Below are positions 1-7,971 of a DNA stretch of 64,000 nucleotides, one piece after another. The stretch is from Bacteroidales bacterium 6E. GTDB taxonomy: Bacteria; Bacteroidota; Bacteroidia; Bacteroidales; Prolixibacteraceae. The stretch is from positions 147,975-211,974 of the forward strand of contig DF970667.1 in the NCBI GenBank assembly GCA_001270045.2, written 5' to 3'. The position numbers were made by a program, and so were the translations under genes. The notes below the pieces were generated by a model. The model worked only from the letters and a program-made list of their open reading frames with translations. It did not search any database and was not told the DNA's origin. Numbering within the stretch: the first letter of the stretch is position 1; each line of letters opens with the position of its first letter.

Positions 1-299
1 CCCAGCTCTTCTTTTGCCTGCCTCGAGAGCATCTCGACTGACCACGCAGGCTCCCATACCAGCTCAATTTCAACTTCATTGCCCGGATAACAGCTTTCAA
101 GCGTGTGTTGGGCATCATCAATTATGATGCTGCCCATTGGGCATCCAGGCGAAGTGAGTGTCAACAGAACATGGATTTTTCTGTTTGCTTCATTGTATTT
201 TATGTCGTATACCAATCCAAGATCGACGATATTGACCATAAGCTCCGGATCAACCACACCACGGAGCAATTCCATCATATTATTTTCTTCGTTATTCAT
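1..299 (-). CDS. MIP18/DUF59 family protein (PaaD/SufT-like), 3' end outside the window
   Basis: About 99 codons are visible; the gene runs off the left edge. The translation starts MNNEENNMMELLRGVVDPEL and carries the MIP18/DUF59 signature: the 'VVDPEL' loop, 'IVDLGLVYDI' and the cysteine motif TSPGCPMG. The family takes part in Fe-S cluster assembly or in maturing Fe-S enzymes, so a cytoplasmic Fe-S maturation role is likely by homology. The start is the ATG at 297-299, which overlaps the stop of the upstream membrane-protein gene as ATGA, so the two are probably translationally coupled. A phenylacetate-type PaaD role is unlikely because no paa genes are nearby. Confidence 0.85.
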   Translation of the reverse strand, partial: MNNEENNMMELLRGVVDPELMVNIVDLGLVYDIKYNEANRKIHVLLTLTSPGCPMGSIIIDDAQHTLESCYPGNEVEIELVWEPAWSVEMLSRQAKEEL

Positions 300-1585
300 T
301 TATGATCACTTTTTTGAGTGGGTTTATGCAGAACAATTTTAAAAATGCTGAAATTATAAAGGAGCGTTGATAAAAGCAGGATAATTCCTCCCAACAATAC
401 CACTCCCTTAATGGCTGCAGCAATTCCTACCAAAAGCACAAGGATTCCCAGACCATACAGCCAGACTTGGGCAACAGCAGCTTTCTCGGAATACAGGTCT
501 TTGGGAAGTGGCAGGACTACTCTTCCAACCTTTCCCCGGTAAATCTTCAGCCAAACAATAAATGGAAGTGTTTTATAGGTCTGTCCCATCACCAGAGATG
601 TTATAAAACCGATAACGATGGCAGTACCATAAGTAATGGATAGCTGAATGGTAAGTGATTCCAGAAAATCAAACCGGAACAACAGCAGAAAAACGAGAAT
701 CATCGGGATTAATAAAATTGCATACGAAAATGCAGATTGACGCATGCCTATATCGAGTTGCTTTTTAACCCTTTTGCGATAGGCATCCAACAGAAACCTT
801 AAGTAAATGACAATCCCTGAAACCACAAGTACTGCACTCACGATCACAAAACCATGAATCTGAACGTACAAGGCAACTATCCCCAATATCAAACCCAGGT
901 TCATCGACCAGAATGTATAATGCAATATCCCGGTTTTCACGTGATGCGACACCATGAACATTGGAAGTAGCTTGCAACTCACTCCAATGATAAGCTGAAT
1001 AAACCAACCAACCAGTCCGGCGTGGGCATGTAGTTTTAAAAGTTCAAGATGCGATACATTCAGGAATGGCATTGACAAATTCACTGCCAGCGTTAATCCG
1101 GCCATCACGGTAAACATCAGCCAGTATGCCGAACTAAGGATAAAAAGGCGTTCTATGGTATTCTTTACAGATTGTTTGGCCGTTTTGATGACATTCAGCA
1201 CAAAGAGGAAAACCGACATGACGATAAGTGTGCCGGCCACGAACATCAGGCTACCAAACGAAAACTGCCAGAAAGCGTAAGAAAGCATGATTGTTCCGGT
1301 TGCCATCAACCAAAAGGAGATACGGGCCAGGACCTCACTATTAAGTTTCACTTCCATGATGACAGGGAGCAACTGATATAGAGCACCAAAAATTATCATG
1401 GTTATCCAGCCCAACACCAAAAGATGGGTGATCGACAGTAAACGGGGATTGAAATAATGCTGGTTAAATGCATCAGGATAACAAACTATCAGGATTGATG
1501 CAATCAACAAGCTTAATCCCCCGAAAACATAATGTGGGATCACTACGCTTGGTGAAGGGGCATTCTGACTCGCTATCTGCTGCAT
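296..1585 (-). CDS. Polytopic membrane protein with His-rich helices (heme-copper oxidase I / NnrS-like)
   Basis: A 429-residue protein that is almost entirely hydrophobic helices, roughly a dozen. Two helices hold conserved-looking histidines next to GW motifs: 'ITHLLVLGWITMIIFGALYQ' and 'LLKLHAHAGLVGW', with 'MFMVSHH' further on. This H/GW pattern resembles subunit-I-like proteins of the heme-copper oxidase/NO reductase superfamily and NnrS-type proteins linked to nitrogen-oxide stress; heme or metal binding is inference. It abuts the upstream DUF1858/DUF2249 gene (TAAATG, no gap) and overlaps the downstream MIP18 gene by 4 nt, so the three form one operon. No full oxidase subunit set is present, which argues against a classical terminal oxidase. 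Confidence 0.6.
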   Translation of the reverse strand: MQQIASQNAPSPSVVIPHYVFGGLSLLIASILIVCYPDAFNQHYFNPRLLSITHLLVLGWITMIIFGALYQLLPVIMEVKLNSEVLARISFWLMATGTIMLSYAFWQFSFGSLMFVAGTLIVMSVFLFVLNVIKTAKQSVKNTIERLFILSSAYWLMFTVMAGLTLAVNLSMPFLNVSHLELLKLHAHAGLVGWFIQLIIGVSCKLLPMFMVSHHVKTGILHYTFWSMNLGLILGIVALYVQIHGFVIVSAVLVVSGIVIYLRFLLDAYRKRVKKQLDIGMRQSAFSYAILLIPMILVFLLLFRFDFLESLTIQLSITYGTAIVIGFITSLVMGQTYKTLPFIVWLKIYRGKVGRVVLPLPKDLYSEKAAVAQVWLYGLGILVLLVGIAAAIKGVVLLGGIILLLSTLLYNFSIFKIVLHKPTQKSDHK

Positions 1586-2404
1586 TTATCGATGTATTAA
1601 AAGTTTGACATTCTCATCATCGATGGTAGTAATCCATACCCTGAAGTTCCTGTCCCTCAGTTCGGGCAACAAATACCGGGGTATCTTTTTATGGTGTACA
1701 TACAAGGCACTCTTTTCATCTAAGTCCTCGAGTTCTTTCAGGATTGTGATCATTGGCAGTGGCATCTCAAGATCACGGACATCCAGGTAACGGATGTCAT
1801 TCATGCGATCCGACAAACGTTTCTCATGCTCCTGAAAGGAAATTTCAAAAACCCATTCATCTTGTGGATTCTCTTCCTTTTCATCACCCACCTTTATAAA
1901 ATAGGTATGCACCTCATCATCATAATGGGAATCAACCCAACTTTCAAAACCTTTGTTCCGGGCGATATTGATCAGCGGAGTAGGCTCAAATGAATTGATC
2001 ACCTGTAATGCAAATCCCTCAGGAAGCAGTGCAAGTTCACCAATTATCTCATTGAAAGGATCTCCCCCCCTGTCCAATGTCGGACGTACATCCAGACTGG
2101 TCACCCGGGAGCGTCGGATTGCCTCCTGGATGGCAGGATGTACAGCCTTATGCGAAATTTCCTCAGGCATATTCAATACTGTTCCGGTTTCAAAGCCAAT
2201 CGCCTCAAGTGCCTTGAACAACAGGCCAATCTCACATTTCCCGATCCTTGCCGCGTCGTCCAATGAAGTTCTGGATGCCAGAATTCCCCGAAGCAGTGGA
2301 TTTCTCAATTTACTGAACCGTGGACTGACCGAAATAATTGCCTCAATGGCGGCTGGGTTTTCCCTGATCAGTGCCGATATTTTCGTTTCCGACGATACTT
2401 TCAT
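1586..2404 (-). CDS. DUF1858 - DUF2249 - DUF2249 protein
   Basis: From the ATG at 2404 the protein has 272 residues. Residues ~1-65 (starting MKVSSETKISALIREN) match the DUF1858 helical domain found with hybrid-cluster and Ric/ScdA-type proteins. Residues ~90-150 ('SLDVRPTLDRGGDPF') and ~200-272 ('YLDVRDLEMPLPM') are two DUF2249 domains, a SirA/TusA-like fold. Function is not known; relatives cluster with nitrogen-oxide and redox-stress genes. An in-frame GTG at 2440 would add 12 residues with no domain match, so 2404 is preferred. It is the first gene of the operon with the downstream membrane and MIP18 genes. Confidence 0.75.
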   Translation of the reverse strand: MKVSSETKISALIRENPAAIEAIISVSPRFSKLRNPLLRGILASRTSLDDAARIGKCEIGLLFKALEAIGFETGTVLNMPEEISHKAVHPAIQEAIRRSRVTSLDVRPTLDRGGDPFNEIIGELALLPEGFALQVINSFEPTPLINIARNKGFESWVDSHYDDEVHTYFIKVGDEKEENPQDEWVFEISFQEHEKRLSDRMNDIRYLDVRDLEMPLPMITILKELEDLDEKSALYVHHKKIPRYLLPELRDRNFRVWITTIDDENVKLLIHR

Positions 2405-2601
2405 GCTTCTTGCCTGATTAGCGGAAAAAGAGAATGCCACCGGCCCGGGTTGAGCTGCATTTTTTTTAAAGACGATGAGCCATTGATGGCTTCATGATCC
2501 CTATTTCAAAAATATGCTTTATGACCAACTGCAGCCCAACTGCACCGGACAGCGTGGCATCTCATACTTCCCCTCGATTCTTCCCCTGTATTTAAGTGCT
2601 A

Positions 2602-2823
2602 TTACTTCTTGCTGATTTTGACCTCAAACCATTCGGGACCCTGCAACAGGTATTCCCAACCGAATTCATCCCCCTTTTCGGCAGCAAACTGATAATATAG
2701 CGGCTTGGGGTCGTGGTCGTTTTCGAGAATGAAAAACTCACCCGGTTTCAGGTCTTCGTATTTTTGAAAGATGGTGGCATGCCTGTACCTTGGTTCAATT
2801 TTCGTGGCATTCAATTTTTCCAT
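2602..2823 (-). CDS. Small single-domain DUF2249 protein
   Basis: A 73-residue cytoplasmic protein consisting of one DUF2249 domain. Diagnostic stretches are 'YEDLKPGEFFILENDHDPKP' and the C-terminal 'GPEWFEVKISKK'. Single-domain DUF2249 proteins resemble TusA/SirA folds, but this one lacks the TusA-type cysteine, so sulfur transfer through a Cys is not supported. It lies about 200 bp upstream of the DUF1858/DUF2249 gene on the same strand. A palindrome at 2881-2906, about 60 bp before its start, is a likely operator. Confidence 0.8.
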   Translation of the reverse strand: MEKLNATKIEPRYRHATIFQKYEDLKPGEFFILENDHDPKPLYYQFAAEKGDEFGWEYLLQGPEWFEVKISKK

Positions 2824-2880
2824 AATTGACTAATTAAAGATTTAAACATCTGTTACACCACAAAGATAATAAACTATTCT

Positions 2881-2906
2881 ATAAAAAGATGTCGACATCT
2901 TTTTAT
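2881..2906. promoter_or_regulatory. 26-bp perfect palindrome, candidate operator
   Basis: The 26 bases read the same on both strands; the core is AAAGATGTCGACATCTTT. It sits 58-83 bp upstream of the DUF2249 start codon. The AAGATG...CATCTT arms resemble Rrf2/NsrR-type sites. A second palindrome of the same form lies at 3730-3755 before the AhpD-like gene. Confidence 0.5.
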
Positions 2907-2930
2907 AATGCAAAAAATATATGGATTTCT

Positions 2931-3299
2931 TCAAAGTGATTGCTTATCAGGATAATCCAACAAAAAATCATGCAACACAACTGCCTGATTCAGTTCCCTA
3001 TCCTTCGCCGAATACAATAATGTGACATTGGAACCGGCATTAATCTCCCTTATTCGATCCAACATCTCAACCTTATCCTCTAATTCCAGCCGATATTTTC
3101 GCACGAATTCAGGAAACAACTCAGGTTTGTGGCCATATCATTTCCTTAACCCATCCGATGGAGCAATATCCCTGAGCCATTCATCAATCCGGGCACCTTG
3201 TCTTGAAATCCCACGGGGCCAGAGACGATCAACCAGCAAACGGATACCGTCCTCATCAGATGGAGGATCATAGATTCGCTTCACAAGGATCTTATTCAT
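2931..3299 (-). pseudogene. DUF488 family gene interrupted by an in-frame TGA
   Basis: Reading from the ATG at 3299 gives a standard DUF488 start ([20 protein letters not shown], then '[10 protein letters not shown]'). After 'GLRK' a TGA occurs at 3138-3140 (codon 54), and the same frame continues as 'YGHKPELFPEFVRKY...' to 2931. In this family the position after LRK is a conserved Trp ('LRKWFGH'), so the change is a single TGG-to-TGA substitution. The total would be a normal ~122 residues. Either the gene is newly inactivated or this is one base error. The second half has no good start codon of its own (TTG at 3119 only). Confidence 0.8.
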
Positions 3300-3340
3300 G
3301 AATTCCAACACTATTTCCTAATAAATATTCCCAACACAGC

Positions 3341-3685
3341 CTATTGACCGGACTGGTTCTTGATTATTTCATCGACGGCCACCAACGAATGGGCATAGGC
3401 TCCACCCGATCTCATTTCTGCGGCTACCCATATGGCTTCCATAATTTCTTCCTGACTCGCACCTTTCCTGAGTGCTCCCTTTGTGTGCGACCGGATGCAA
3501 TAAGGACACTGGGTGACATGTGCCACGGCAACCGCAATCAGTTCCTTCGTTTTCTCCGACAGAGCCCCTTCCTTAAATACAGCTTTACTGAATTGCGACC
3601 ATGCATCCATGATCTCGGGAGCCAATGCTGCTCTTTTCTCAACTATTTCCCTGGTTACTTTGGGATACAAATGATCTTTTTCCAT
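3341..3685 (-). CDS. Carboxymuconolactone decarboxylase / AhpD-like protein
   Basis: A 114-residue protein with the CMD/AhpD core: 'ELIAVAVAHVTQCPYCIRSH' has the redox pair C60-x-x-C63 followed by H67, then 'GALRKGASQEEIMEAIWVAA'. The CxxCxxxH arrangement supports alkylhydroperoxidase-like peroxide reduction rather than lactone decarboxylation, by analogy with AhpD. Length is normal for a single-domain member. It has its own upstream palindrome (3730-3755) of the same form as the DUF2249 gene, placing it in a probable shared redox-stress regulon. Confidence 0.85.
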   Translation of the reverse strand: MEKDHLYPKVTREIVEKRAALAPEIMDAWSQFSKAVFKEGALSEKTKELIAVAVAHVTQCPYCIRSHTKGALRKGASQEEIMEAIWVAAEMRSGGAYAHSLVAVDEIIKNQSGQ

Positions 3686-3729
3686 GACTTCTCAATTATC
3701 TTTAAACTTGATCAAATATATAAAATAAT

Positions 3730-3755
3730 ATATAAAGACAACATTGTCTTTATAT
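3730..3755. promoter_or_regulatory. Inverted repeat with 12-bp arms, candidate operator
   Basis: Arms ATATAAAGACAA and TTGTCTTTATAT are separated by 2 bp; the core AAAGACAACATTGTCTTT has the same AAAGA-N8-TCTTT layout as the palindrome at 2881-2906. It ends 45 bp before the AhpD-like start on the minus strand, a typical operator or promoter position. Confidence 0.5.
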
Positions 3756-3917
3756 TAATCATGTCAAACTCCAGGCAGGTATTCTTTACAATTTTGTGTC
3801 GCTCATTCCATTTGGATTTTTTTTAGCATTTTTGCACGCGGTTGGGATAAAGGAGTATGCTGATAATCAGAAAAACCAAGACCCGAACGACCTTTTTTAA
3901 TACAATAAAAATCGTAT

Positions 3918-4409
3918 ATGGATAACATCTTTGTAAAATCATTTCTCGACCTGCTTCACCTGCTGGCGACCATCTCCTGGTTTGGAACCCTTTTCGTGAA
4001 TGCTTTCATCATGAGAGGTACGGTCCAAAAAACGCTCACCCCACAGGCCGCTGCTCCCTTCATGGCCATGTTCATGAAAAAAGCGAGGATGATTGTCTAT
4101 GTTTCACTGGCTATACTCTTTATCACCGGCATTCCGCTGAAAATTGTCAGTCCGTATTATGTAAGCATCATCAACTTCAGTAACGAATGGCAAATCGCTA
4201 TGTTTGTCAAGCATGTTTTTGTGGCCATCCTTGCCCTGCTTGCCATCATCAATTTCGATGTACTTGGCCCCAAATTCAGGAAACTGGCAGCCAAAGGGCT
4301 ATCGCCTGAGCTTGAAAAACTGAAGAAAACACAAATGCTGGCCGGAATGCTGTCTGTTGCGCTTGCCTTTATCATCATCCTGATCTCGGCTGTAATGAAT
4401 CACATCTGA
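3918..4409 (+). CDS. Small CopD-like four-helix membrane protein
   Basis: A 163-residue protein with about four transmembrane segments. It starts MDNIFVKSFLDLLHLLATIS, a pattern of His next to a first helix ending in 'WFGTLFVNAF', as seen in CopD-like and related small heme-membrane proteins. A second His lies in 'MFVKHVFVAILALLAI'. These paired histidines could ligate heme or metal, but function is unknown. It is followed 75 bp later by another membrane gene on the same strand, possibly an operon. A longer start is not available. Confidence 0.6.
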   Translation: MDNIFVKSFLDLLHLLATISWFGTLFVNAFIMRGTVQKTLTPQAAAPFMAMFMKKARMIVYVSLAILFITGIPLKIVSPYYVSIINFSNEWQIAMFVKHVFVAILALLAIINFDVLGPKFRKLAAKGLSPELEKLKKTQMLAGMLSVALAFIIILISAVMNHI

Positions 4410-4484
4410 CTTACCCAACAATGATGACACATTTTCCAGGCTGTTCCTTATTCATAAAAATCACAAAATAACCGACACGTTTTC

Positions 4485-4913
4485 ATGTACATTTCCAAAA
4501 GAAGCTTATTGCTGGTGGCCGCGGTAGTCTGGGCTTTCGCAAGCGGCATACTCATCACGAAAGGGGCCACATGGGTGTTTGGAATGGCTGACCAGCCATT
4601 GGTCCGGCTGGGTGTTTCAGTGCTGATCGGTATTGTGTTTTATCGGTTTCTCTTTATCCGGATATCAAATAAGCATATTCTCAGAATCCGGAATTTGAAG
4701 GCCGAACGACCTTCGGCGTTATCGTTTTTCGATATGAAAGGGTATATTATGATGTCATCGATGATCATGCTAGGTGTAGTTCTTCGCAACCTTGATTTTA
4801 TCAACAAAGATCATCTGTACACTTTTTATATTGGCATGGGCATTCCATTGCTGATCTCTTCCATTCGCTTCTGTCAGGCCTGGCTGTCATATAGCCCCGC
4901 GAATATCCGATAG
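4485..4913 (+). CDS. Uncharacterised four-helix membrane protein
   Basis: 142 residues. The N-terminal helix is 'LLLVAAVVWAFASGILITKG', and three further hydrophobic segments follow, with a basic loop 'FIRISNKHILRIRNLKAERP' between helices 2 and 3. I do not recognise a named family. The polar insert is strongly basic and so probably cytoplasmic. It lies downstream of the CopD-like gene on the same strand and may be co-transcribed. Confidence 0.6.
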   Translation: MYISKRSLLLVAAVVWAFASGILITKGATWVFGMADQPLVRLGVSVLIGIVFYRFLFIRISNKHILRIRNLKAERPSALSFFDMKGYIMMSSMIMLGVVLRNLDFINKDHLYTFYIGMGIPLLISSIRFCQAWLSYSPANIR

Positions 4914-5191
4914 GCCAACACCCCTAAAACCTGGCATTCAGGATTTTGCCTTCCATATTATACCCACATATACCGCCATTCCAATATTTCGGAAAATAGT
5001 CCTCCCTCAACATGTCTCAATAGAAGGTACATTGATAAGTTCAGTTCAAGATCCGTTTTTCATGTTTTGTTAACATTAGCTAAACACTTATACTGGCAGA
5101 TATGATTTTTATCATAAATACTGATATTGTAATAACCATTCTCTTGAATTCAACGTATCTTCATAAAATCAAAAACCAAAAAACTTTCATT

Positions 5192-5605
5192 ATGTTGTCA
5201 TTTAAAAGATTTGTCAGCCTGTTTATGATGGGATGCCTGATCATCGCTATATCAGGTTGTGGTAATGTACAGCAGCAAAAACAGGAAGCTGCTGCGGCAC
5301 AGGAAGCTGCCGAAGTCCTCAATAAGGCTCACTCCGAACTCTTGTCCAAAGCAAACGAAGAGATTGCGGCCGTGAACAAGAGAGTCATGGATCTGAACGA
5401 AAAAATGAAATCCACGGAAAAGAAACTGACGGATGCCCAGAACAAAGAGATCGATGAAATTGAGAAATTGCGTGCATCGGTGAACCAGCGCATGCATGAG
5501 ATCAAAAATGTATCTCAGGCAGATTGGGAATCGTTTAAGGAAACCTTCGAAAAGGACATGACCGACCTGCAAGCGAGACTCGAAACCATCTGTAACGAGT
5601 TATAG
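5192..5605 (+). CDS. Small coiled-coil lipoprotein
   Basis: From the ATG at 5192 the protein is 137 residues. It has a clean SPII signal, MLSFKRFVSLFMMGCLIIAI followed by the lipobox SGC, then an Ala/Glu/Lys-rich helical region (~28-120) with heptad-like spacing, typical of a periplasmic coiled coil. An upstream ATG at 5102 would add 30 AT-rich residues ahead of the signal peptide and is rejected. Function is unknown; the size and layout resemble small envelope or stress lipoproteins of Bacteroidota. Confidence 0.7.
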   Translation: MLSFKRFVSLFMMGCLIIAISGCGNVQQQKQEAAAAQEAAEVLNKAHSELLSKANEEIAAVNKRVMDLNEKMKSTEKKLTDAQNKEIDEIEKLRASVNQRMHEIKNVSQADWESFKETFEKDMTDLQARLETICNEL

Positions 5606-5783
5606 GTGATCACTCAAAAGCGATCCGATTCATACTTAATTGTGGTTGGGAAATAACCGGTATTCATCAAGTGGCATACCGGTTTTTTTTAAGCATGATG
5701 TTCATATTTTTTGCGTTTTTCAACATATATTTATTGTATTTCAATAAATTATTATTGATATTTGCAATAAATATATTTTGAAC

Positions 5784-6311
5784 ATGAAACAGAAAATACC
5801 GTTTGTTTTTCATTTGATGCATGTGCTGTTCTATATCGTGTTTATCGGTCTGTCGATCAAAGCCGGCGTCCTGGTCATTTCGTTTATCATCAGTCTGGCT
5901 GTAAGCGCCCAGGCAGCCAGTAATCTTTACATGGGAATTGACCTGTCGGAATTGTTTAAATTTGATAAATATCATTACATCAGCATCATGGTGCTGGCTA
6001 TTATCATAGCAATGCTGAAAGCCTCGATTGCCATGATGGCTGTGGGAGTTGCCTCAGGATTCAACATCGATAAGCCATTTAACACGATTACCACACACAT
6101 GATTACAGGGATCAGCCGACTGGCGCTCTTTACTGGAATATTGGCCATTATTGCGCAGGAATATATTAAATGGCTTTCAACGAAAAACATCAGCGTACCG
6201 TTGGATATGGGTGGTCAGGAAATCCTTTTTTTCGCCGGCGTGATCTATATGCTCGCCAAGGTATTCGAAAAGGGGGTGGAATTGCAATCCGAGAACGAAC
6301 TAACCGTTTAG
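5784..6311 (+). CDS. DUF2975 membrane protein
   Basis: A 175-residue protein (ATG at 5784; a TTG six bases earlier is less likely) with four hydrophobic helices and the layout of DUF2975, a family nearly always encoded just before a small YozG-like HTH regulator. That partner starts 2 bp after this stop (6314). A GATATTTGCA box about 25 bp upstream resembles a Bacteroidota -7 element. By analogy the membrane protein may control or respond to the DNA-binding partner; this is inference. Confidence 0.8.
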   Translation: MKQKIPFVFHLMHVLFYIVFIGLSIKAGVLVISFIISLAVSAQAASNLYMGIDLSELFKFDKYHYISIMVLAIIIAMLKASIAMMAVGVASGFNIDKPFNTITTHMITGISRLALFTGILAIIAQEYIKWLSTKNISVPLDMGGQEILFFAGVIYMLAKVFEKGVELQSENELTV

Positions 6312-6313
6312 CT

Positions 6314-6526
6314 ATGGCAATAACCGTAAACCTCGACGTAATGATGGCCAAAAGGAAAATGTCGCTGAATGAACTCTCCTCGAAGGTCGATATCACGCTT
6401 TCCAACCTGTCAATCCTGAAAACCGGTAAGGCGAAGGCCATCCGGTTCAGTACCCTCGAGGCCATTTGCCAGGCATTGGAATGCCAGCCTGGTGATATCC
6501 TTGAATATGTCAGCGACAACTCCTGA
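6314..6526 (+). CDS. Small Cro/CI-type HTH regulator (YozG-like)
   Basis: A 70-residue XRE-family DNA-binding protein, starting MAITVNLDVMMAKRKMSLNE, with the HTH at ~16-55 ('LSSKVDITLSNLSILKTGKA', then 'IRFSTLEAICQAL') and the family C-terminal motif 'CQPGDILEY'. It is coupled to the DUF2975 gene (2 bp gap), the usual pairing. A regulator of its own operon is the simplest role. The longer in-frame start at 6170 lies inside the DUF2975 gene and is rejected. Confidence 0.9.
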   Translation: MAITVNLDVMMAKRKMSLNELSSKVDITLSNLSILKTGKAKAIRFSTLEAICQALECQPGDILEYVSDNS

Positions 6527-6560
6527 TTTTTTATTCTCCTTAAACATCAAACGAAAATCC

Positions 6561-7061
6561 ATGAATAGCAACTCGGAAATCACTCCCAGATTCATGACCA
6601 CACCCGGCAAAAATCTCGTGGGTATCCGGCTTAGCATGAGCCTCGCTGCCAACAGGACCGGTGAACTCTGGCAAAATCTAATGCCCCGAAGGAAGGAAAT
6701 CACAAACCGGACTACAACCGACTATATATCTATGACGGTGTATGACAGCGACTATTTTACCCGTTTTAACCCGGCCAAGACCTTCGACAAATGGGCAGCT
6801 GTCGAGGTTCACGACTTCAACCATTTACCGGAAGGGATGGAGACGTTTGTGCTTCCCGCCGGGCCTTACGCTGTTTTCCATTATCAGGGACCGGGCAATA
6901 ATCCTTCCATCTTTTCCCACATCTTTGAAACCTGGCTTCCCAGTTCAGGCTTCATCATCGACAACAGGCCACATTTCGAGATCCTGGGAGAAAATTACAA
7001 GGTAATGGATCCAAACGCAGAGGAAGAGATCTGGATTCCCGTCAAACCGCTTGTGAAGTGA
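6561..7061 (+). CDS. GyrI-like / AraC effector-binding domain protein
   Basis: 166 residues from the ATG at 6561. The whole protein is one GyrI-like small-molecule-binding domain: 'PRFMTTPGKNLVGIRLSMSL' at the start, 'YFTRFNPAKTFDKWAAVEV' in the middle, 'FVLPAGPYAVFHYQGPG', and an acidic end 'AEEEIWIPVKPLVK'. Stand-alone members bind hydrophobic drugs or protect gyrase; which applies here cannot be told. It follows the XRE gene by 34 bp on the same strand, so it may be the third gene of that small operon. Confidence 0.8.
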   Translation: MNSNSEITPRFMTTPGKNLVGIRLSMSLAANRTGELWQNLMPRRKEITNRTTTDYISMTVYDSDYFTRFNPAKTFDKWAAVEVHDFNHLPEGMETFVLPAGPYAVFHYQGPGNNPSIFSHIFETWLPSSGFIIDNRPHFEILGENYKVMDPNAEEEIWIPVKPLVK

Positions 7062-7081
7062 TTTGACAATTACTTTTCCTC

Positions 7082-7111
7082 TTTTGCACTACCAGAATTT
7101 TATTAGTTTCG
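7082..7111 (+). promoter_or_regulatory. Candidate Bacteroidota-type promoter
   Basis: A TTTTG box at 7082-7086 and TAGTTTCG at 7104-7111 approximate the Bacteroidota -33 TTTG and -7 TAnnTTTG elements. The gap of 17 bp is slightly short of the usual 19-21. The start codon of the NlpC/P60 gene follows 16 bp later. Confidence 0.35.
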
Positions 7112-7127
7112 CAGATAACACCTTGAT

Positions 7128-7700
7128 ATGAGAATGACCGGCAATAACTCATCCCCGACTTTCATGCCAAAATCGTGGCTTCTGATGATTTTGGTTATAT
7201 CTGTTGGTTTTGCGTCCTGCAGCCGCCGGAACCTGCCAACCGGTTCTCCCGTTGTCACCGACAGCCGCATGAAGGCTTTCATCGACAGTGGTACCGGTAA
7301 GAAACTTGATACCGGTCGCACCAAGCCTGAACAGGTCATCAAATCGGCCCACCGCTTTCTGGGAACGCCCCATTGCATGGGCGGCATCACTGAGCGATGT
7401 ATGGACTGTTCCGGACTCACTTATGCCTCCTTCGCCGAGCATAAGATTGAGCTGCCGCGAAGGTCACAGGATCAGGCACGGTATGGCCGGATCATAACCG
7501 ACCGAAGTGCCCTCCGCCGGGGTGACCTGGTTTTTTTCACGCTTTCATATAACACCGCCGACTACATCACCCATGTAGGCATCTTTCTGGGCAACAACCG
7601 TTTTATCCATGCCTCCACCTCCTCGGGCGTGATCATCACCCCCCTCGATAATCCCTGGTGGAACCAGCGGTTTGTTTTTGGAACCCGTCTCTTCCAATAA
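7128..7700 (+). CDS. NlpC/P60 cell-wall peptidase, lipoprotein
   Basis: A 190-residue lipoprotein: the hydrophobic signal ends in the lipobox VGFASC with the lipid Cys at 31. The NlpC/P60 domain (~65-185) shows the catalytic Cys in 'MDCSGLTYA' (C94), catalytic His in 'YITHVGIFLG' (H149) and a third polar residue H161 in 'RFIHAS'. Such enzymes cut peptidoglycan stem peptides, here from the inner face of the outer membrane. The start at 7128 follows a promoter-like box; the ATG at 7164 would give a shorter, more standard signal peptide and is a real alternative. Confidence 0.9.
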   Translation: MRMTGNNSSPTFMPKSWLLMILVISVGFASCSRRNLPTGSPVVTDSRMKAFIDSGTGKKLDTGRTKPEQVIKSAHRFLGTPHCMGGITERCMDCSGLTYASFAEHKIELPRRSQDQARYGRIITDRSALRRGDLVFFTLSYNTADYITHVGIFLGNNRFIHASTSSGVIITPLDNPWWNQRFVFGTRLFQ

Positions 7701-7971
7701 ATCTATATACAATTCATCCATCTTCAGCCGGTAAAATTTTCATCTCAGAAGAGTTTTTTGGCATCTCGGGCAGAAAATTCGGCAATCTGATCATATAGTC
7801 TGCTACTTTTATCAGAAATTCGAATCTTTGACTTTTAAACGCTAAACATTCGAATAATAGTTGTTGCATTGTCATATACCAGGGTAGTTATGCAATCACT
7901 TAATATTCGCAGGAACCCGCGGGAATAAAGGCAATTCCAAACATTGATTGACACAACAAATTACAGATAAA

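Noticed and set aside
3138-3140. TGA in the DUF488 gene as a recoded Trp or selenocysteine codon
   Set aside because: TGA ends other genes in this window (for example 14761-14763 and 63477-63479), no SECIS-like structure is seen, and family members have Trp, not Cys, there.
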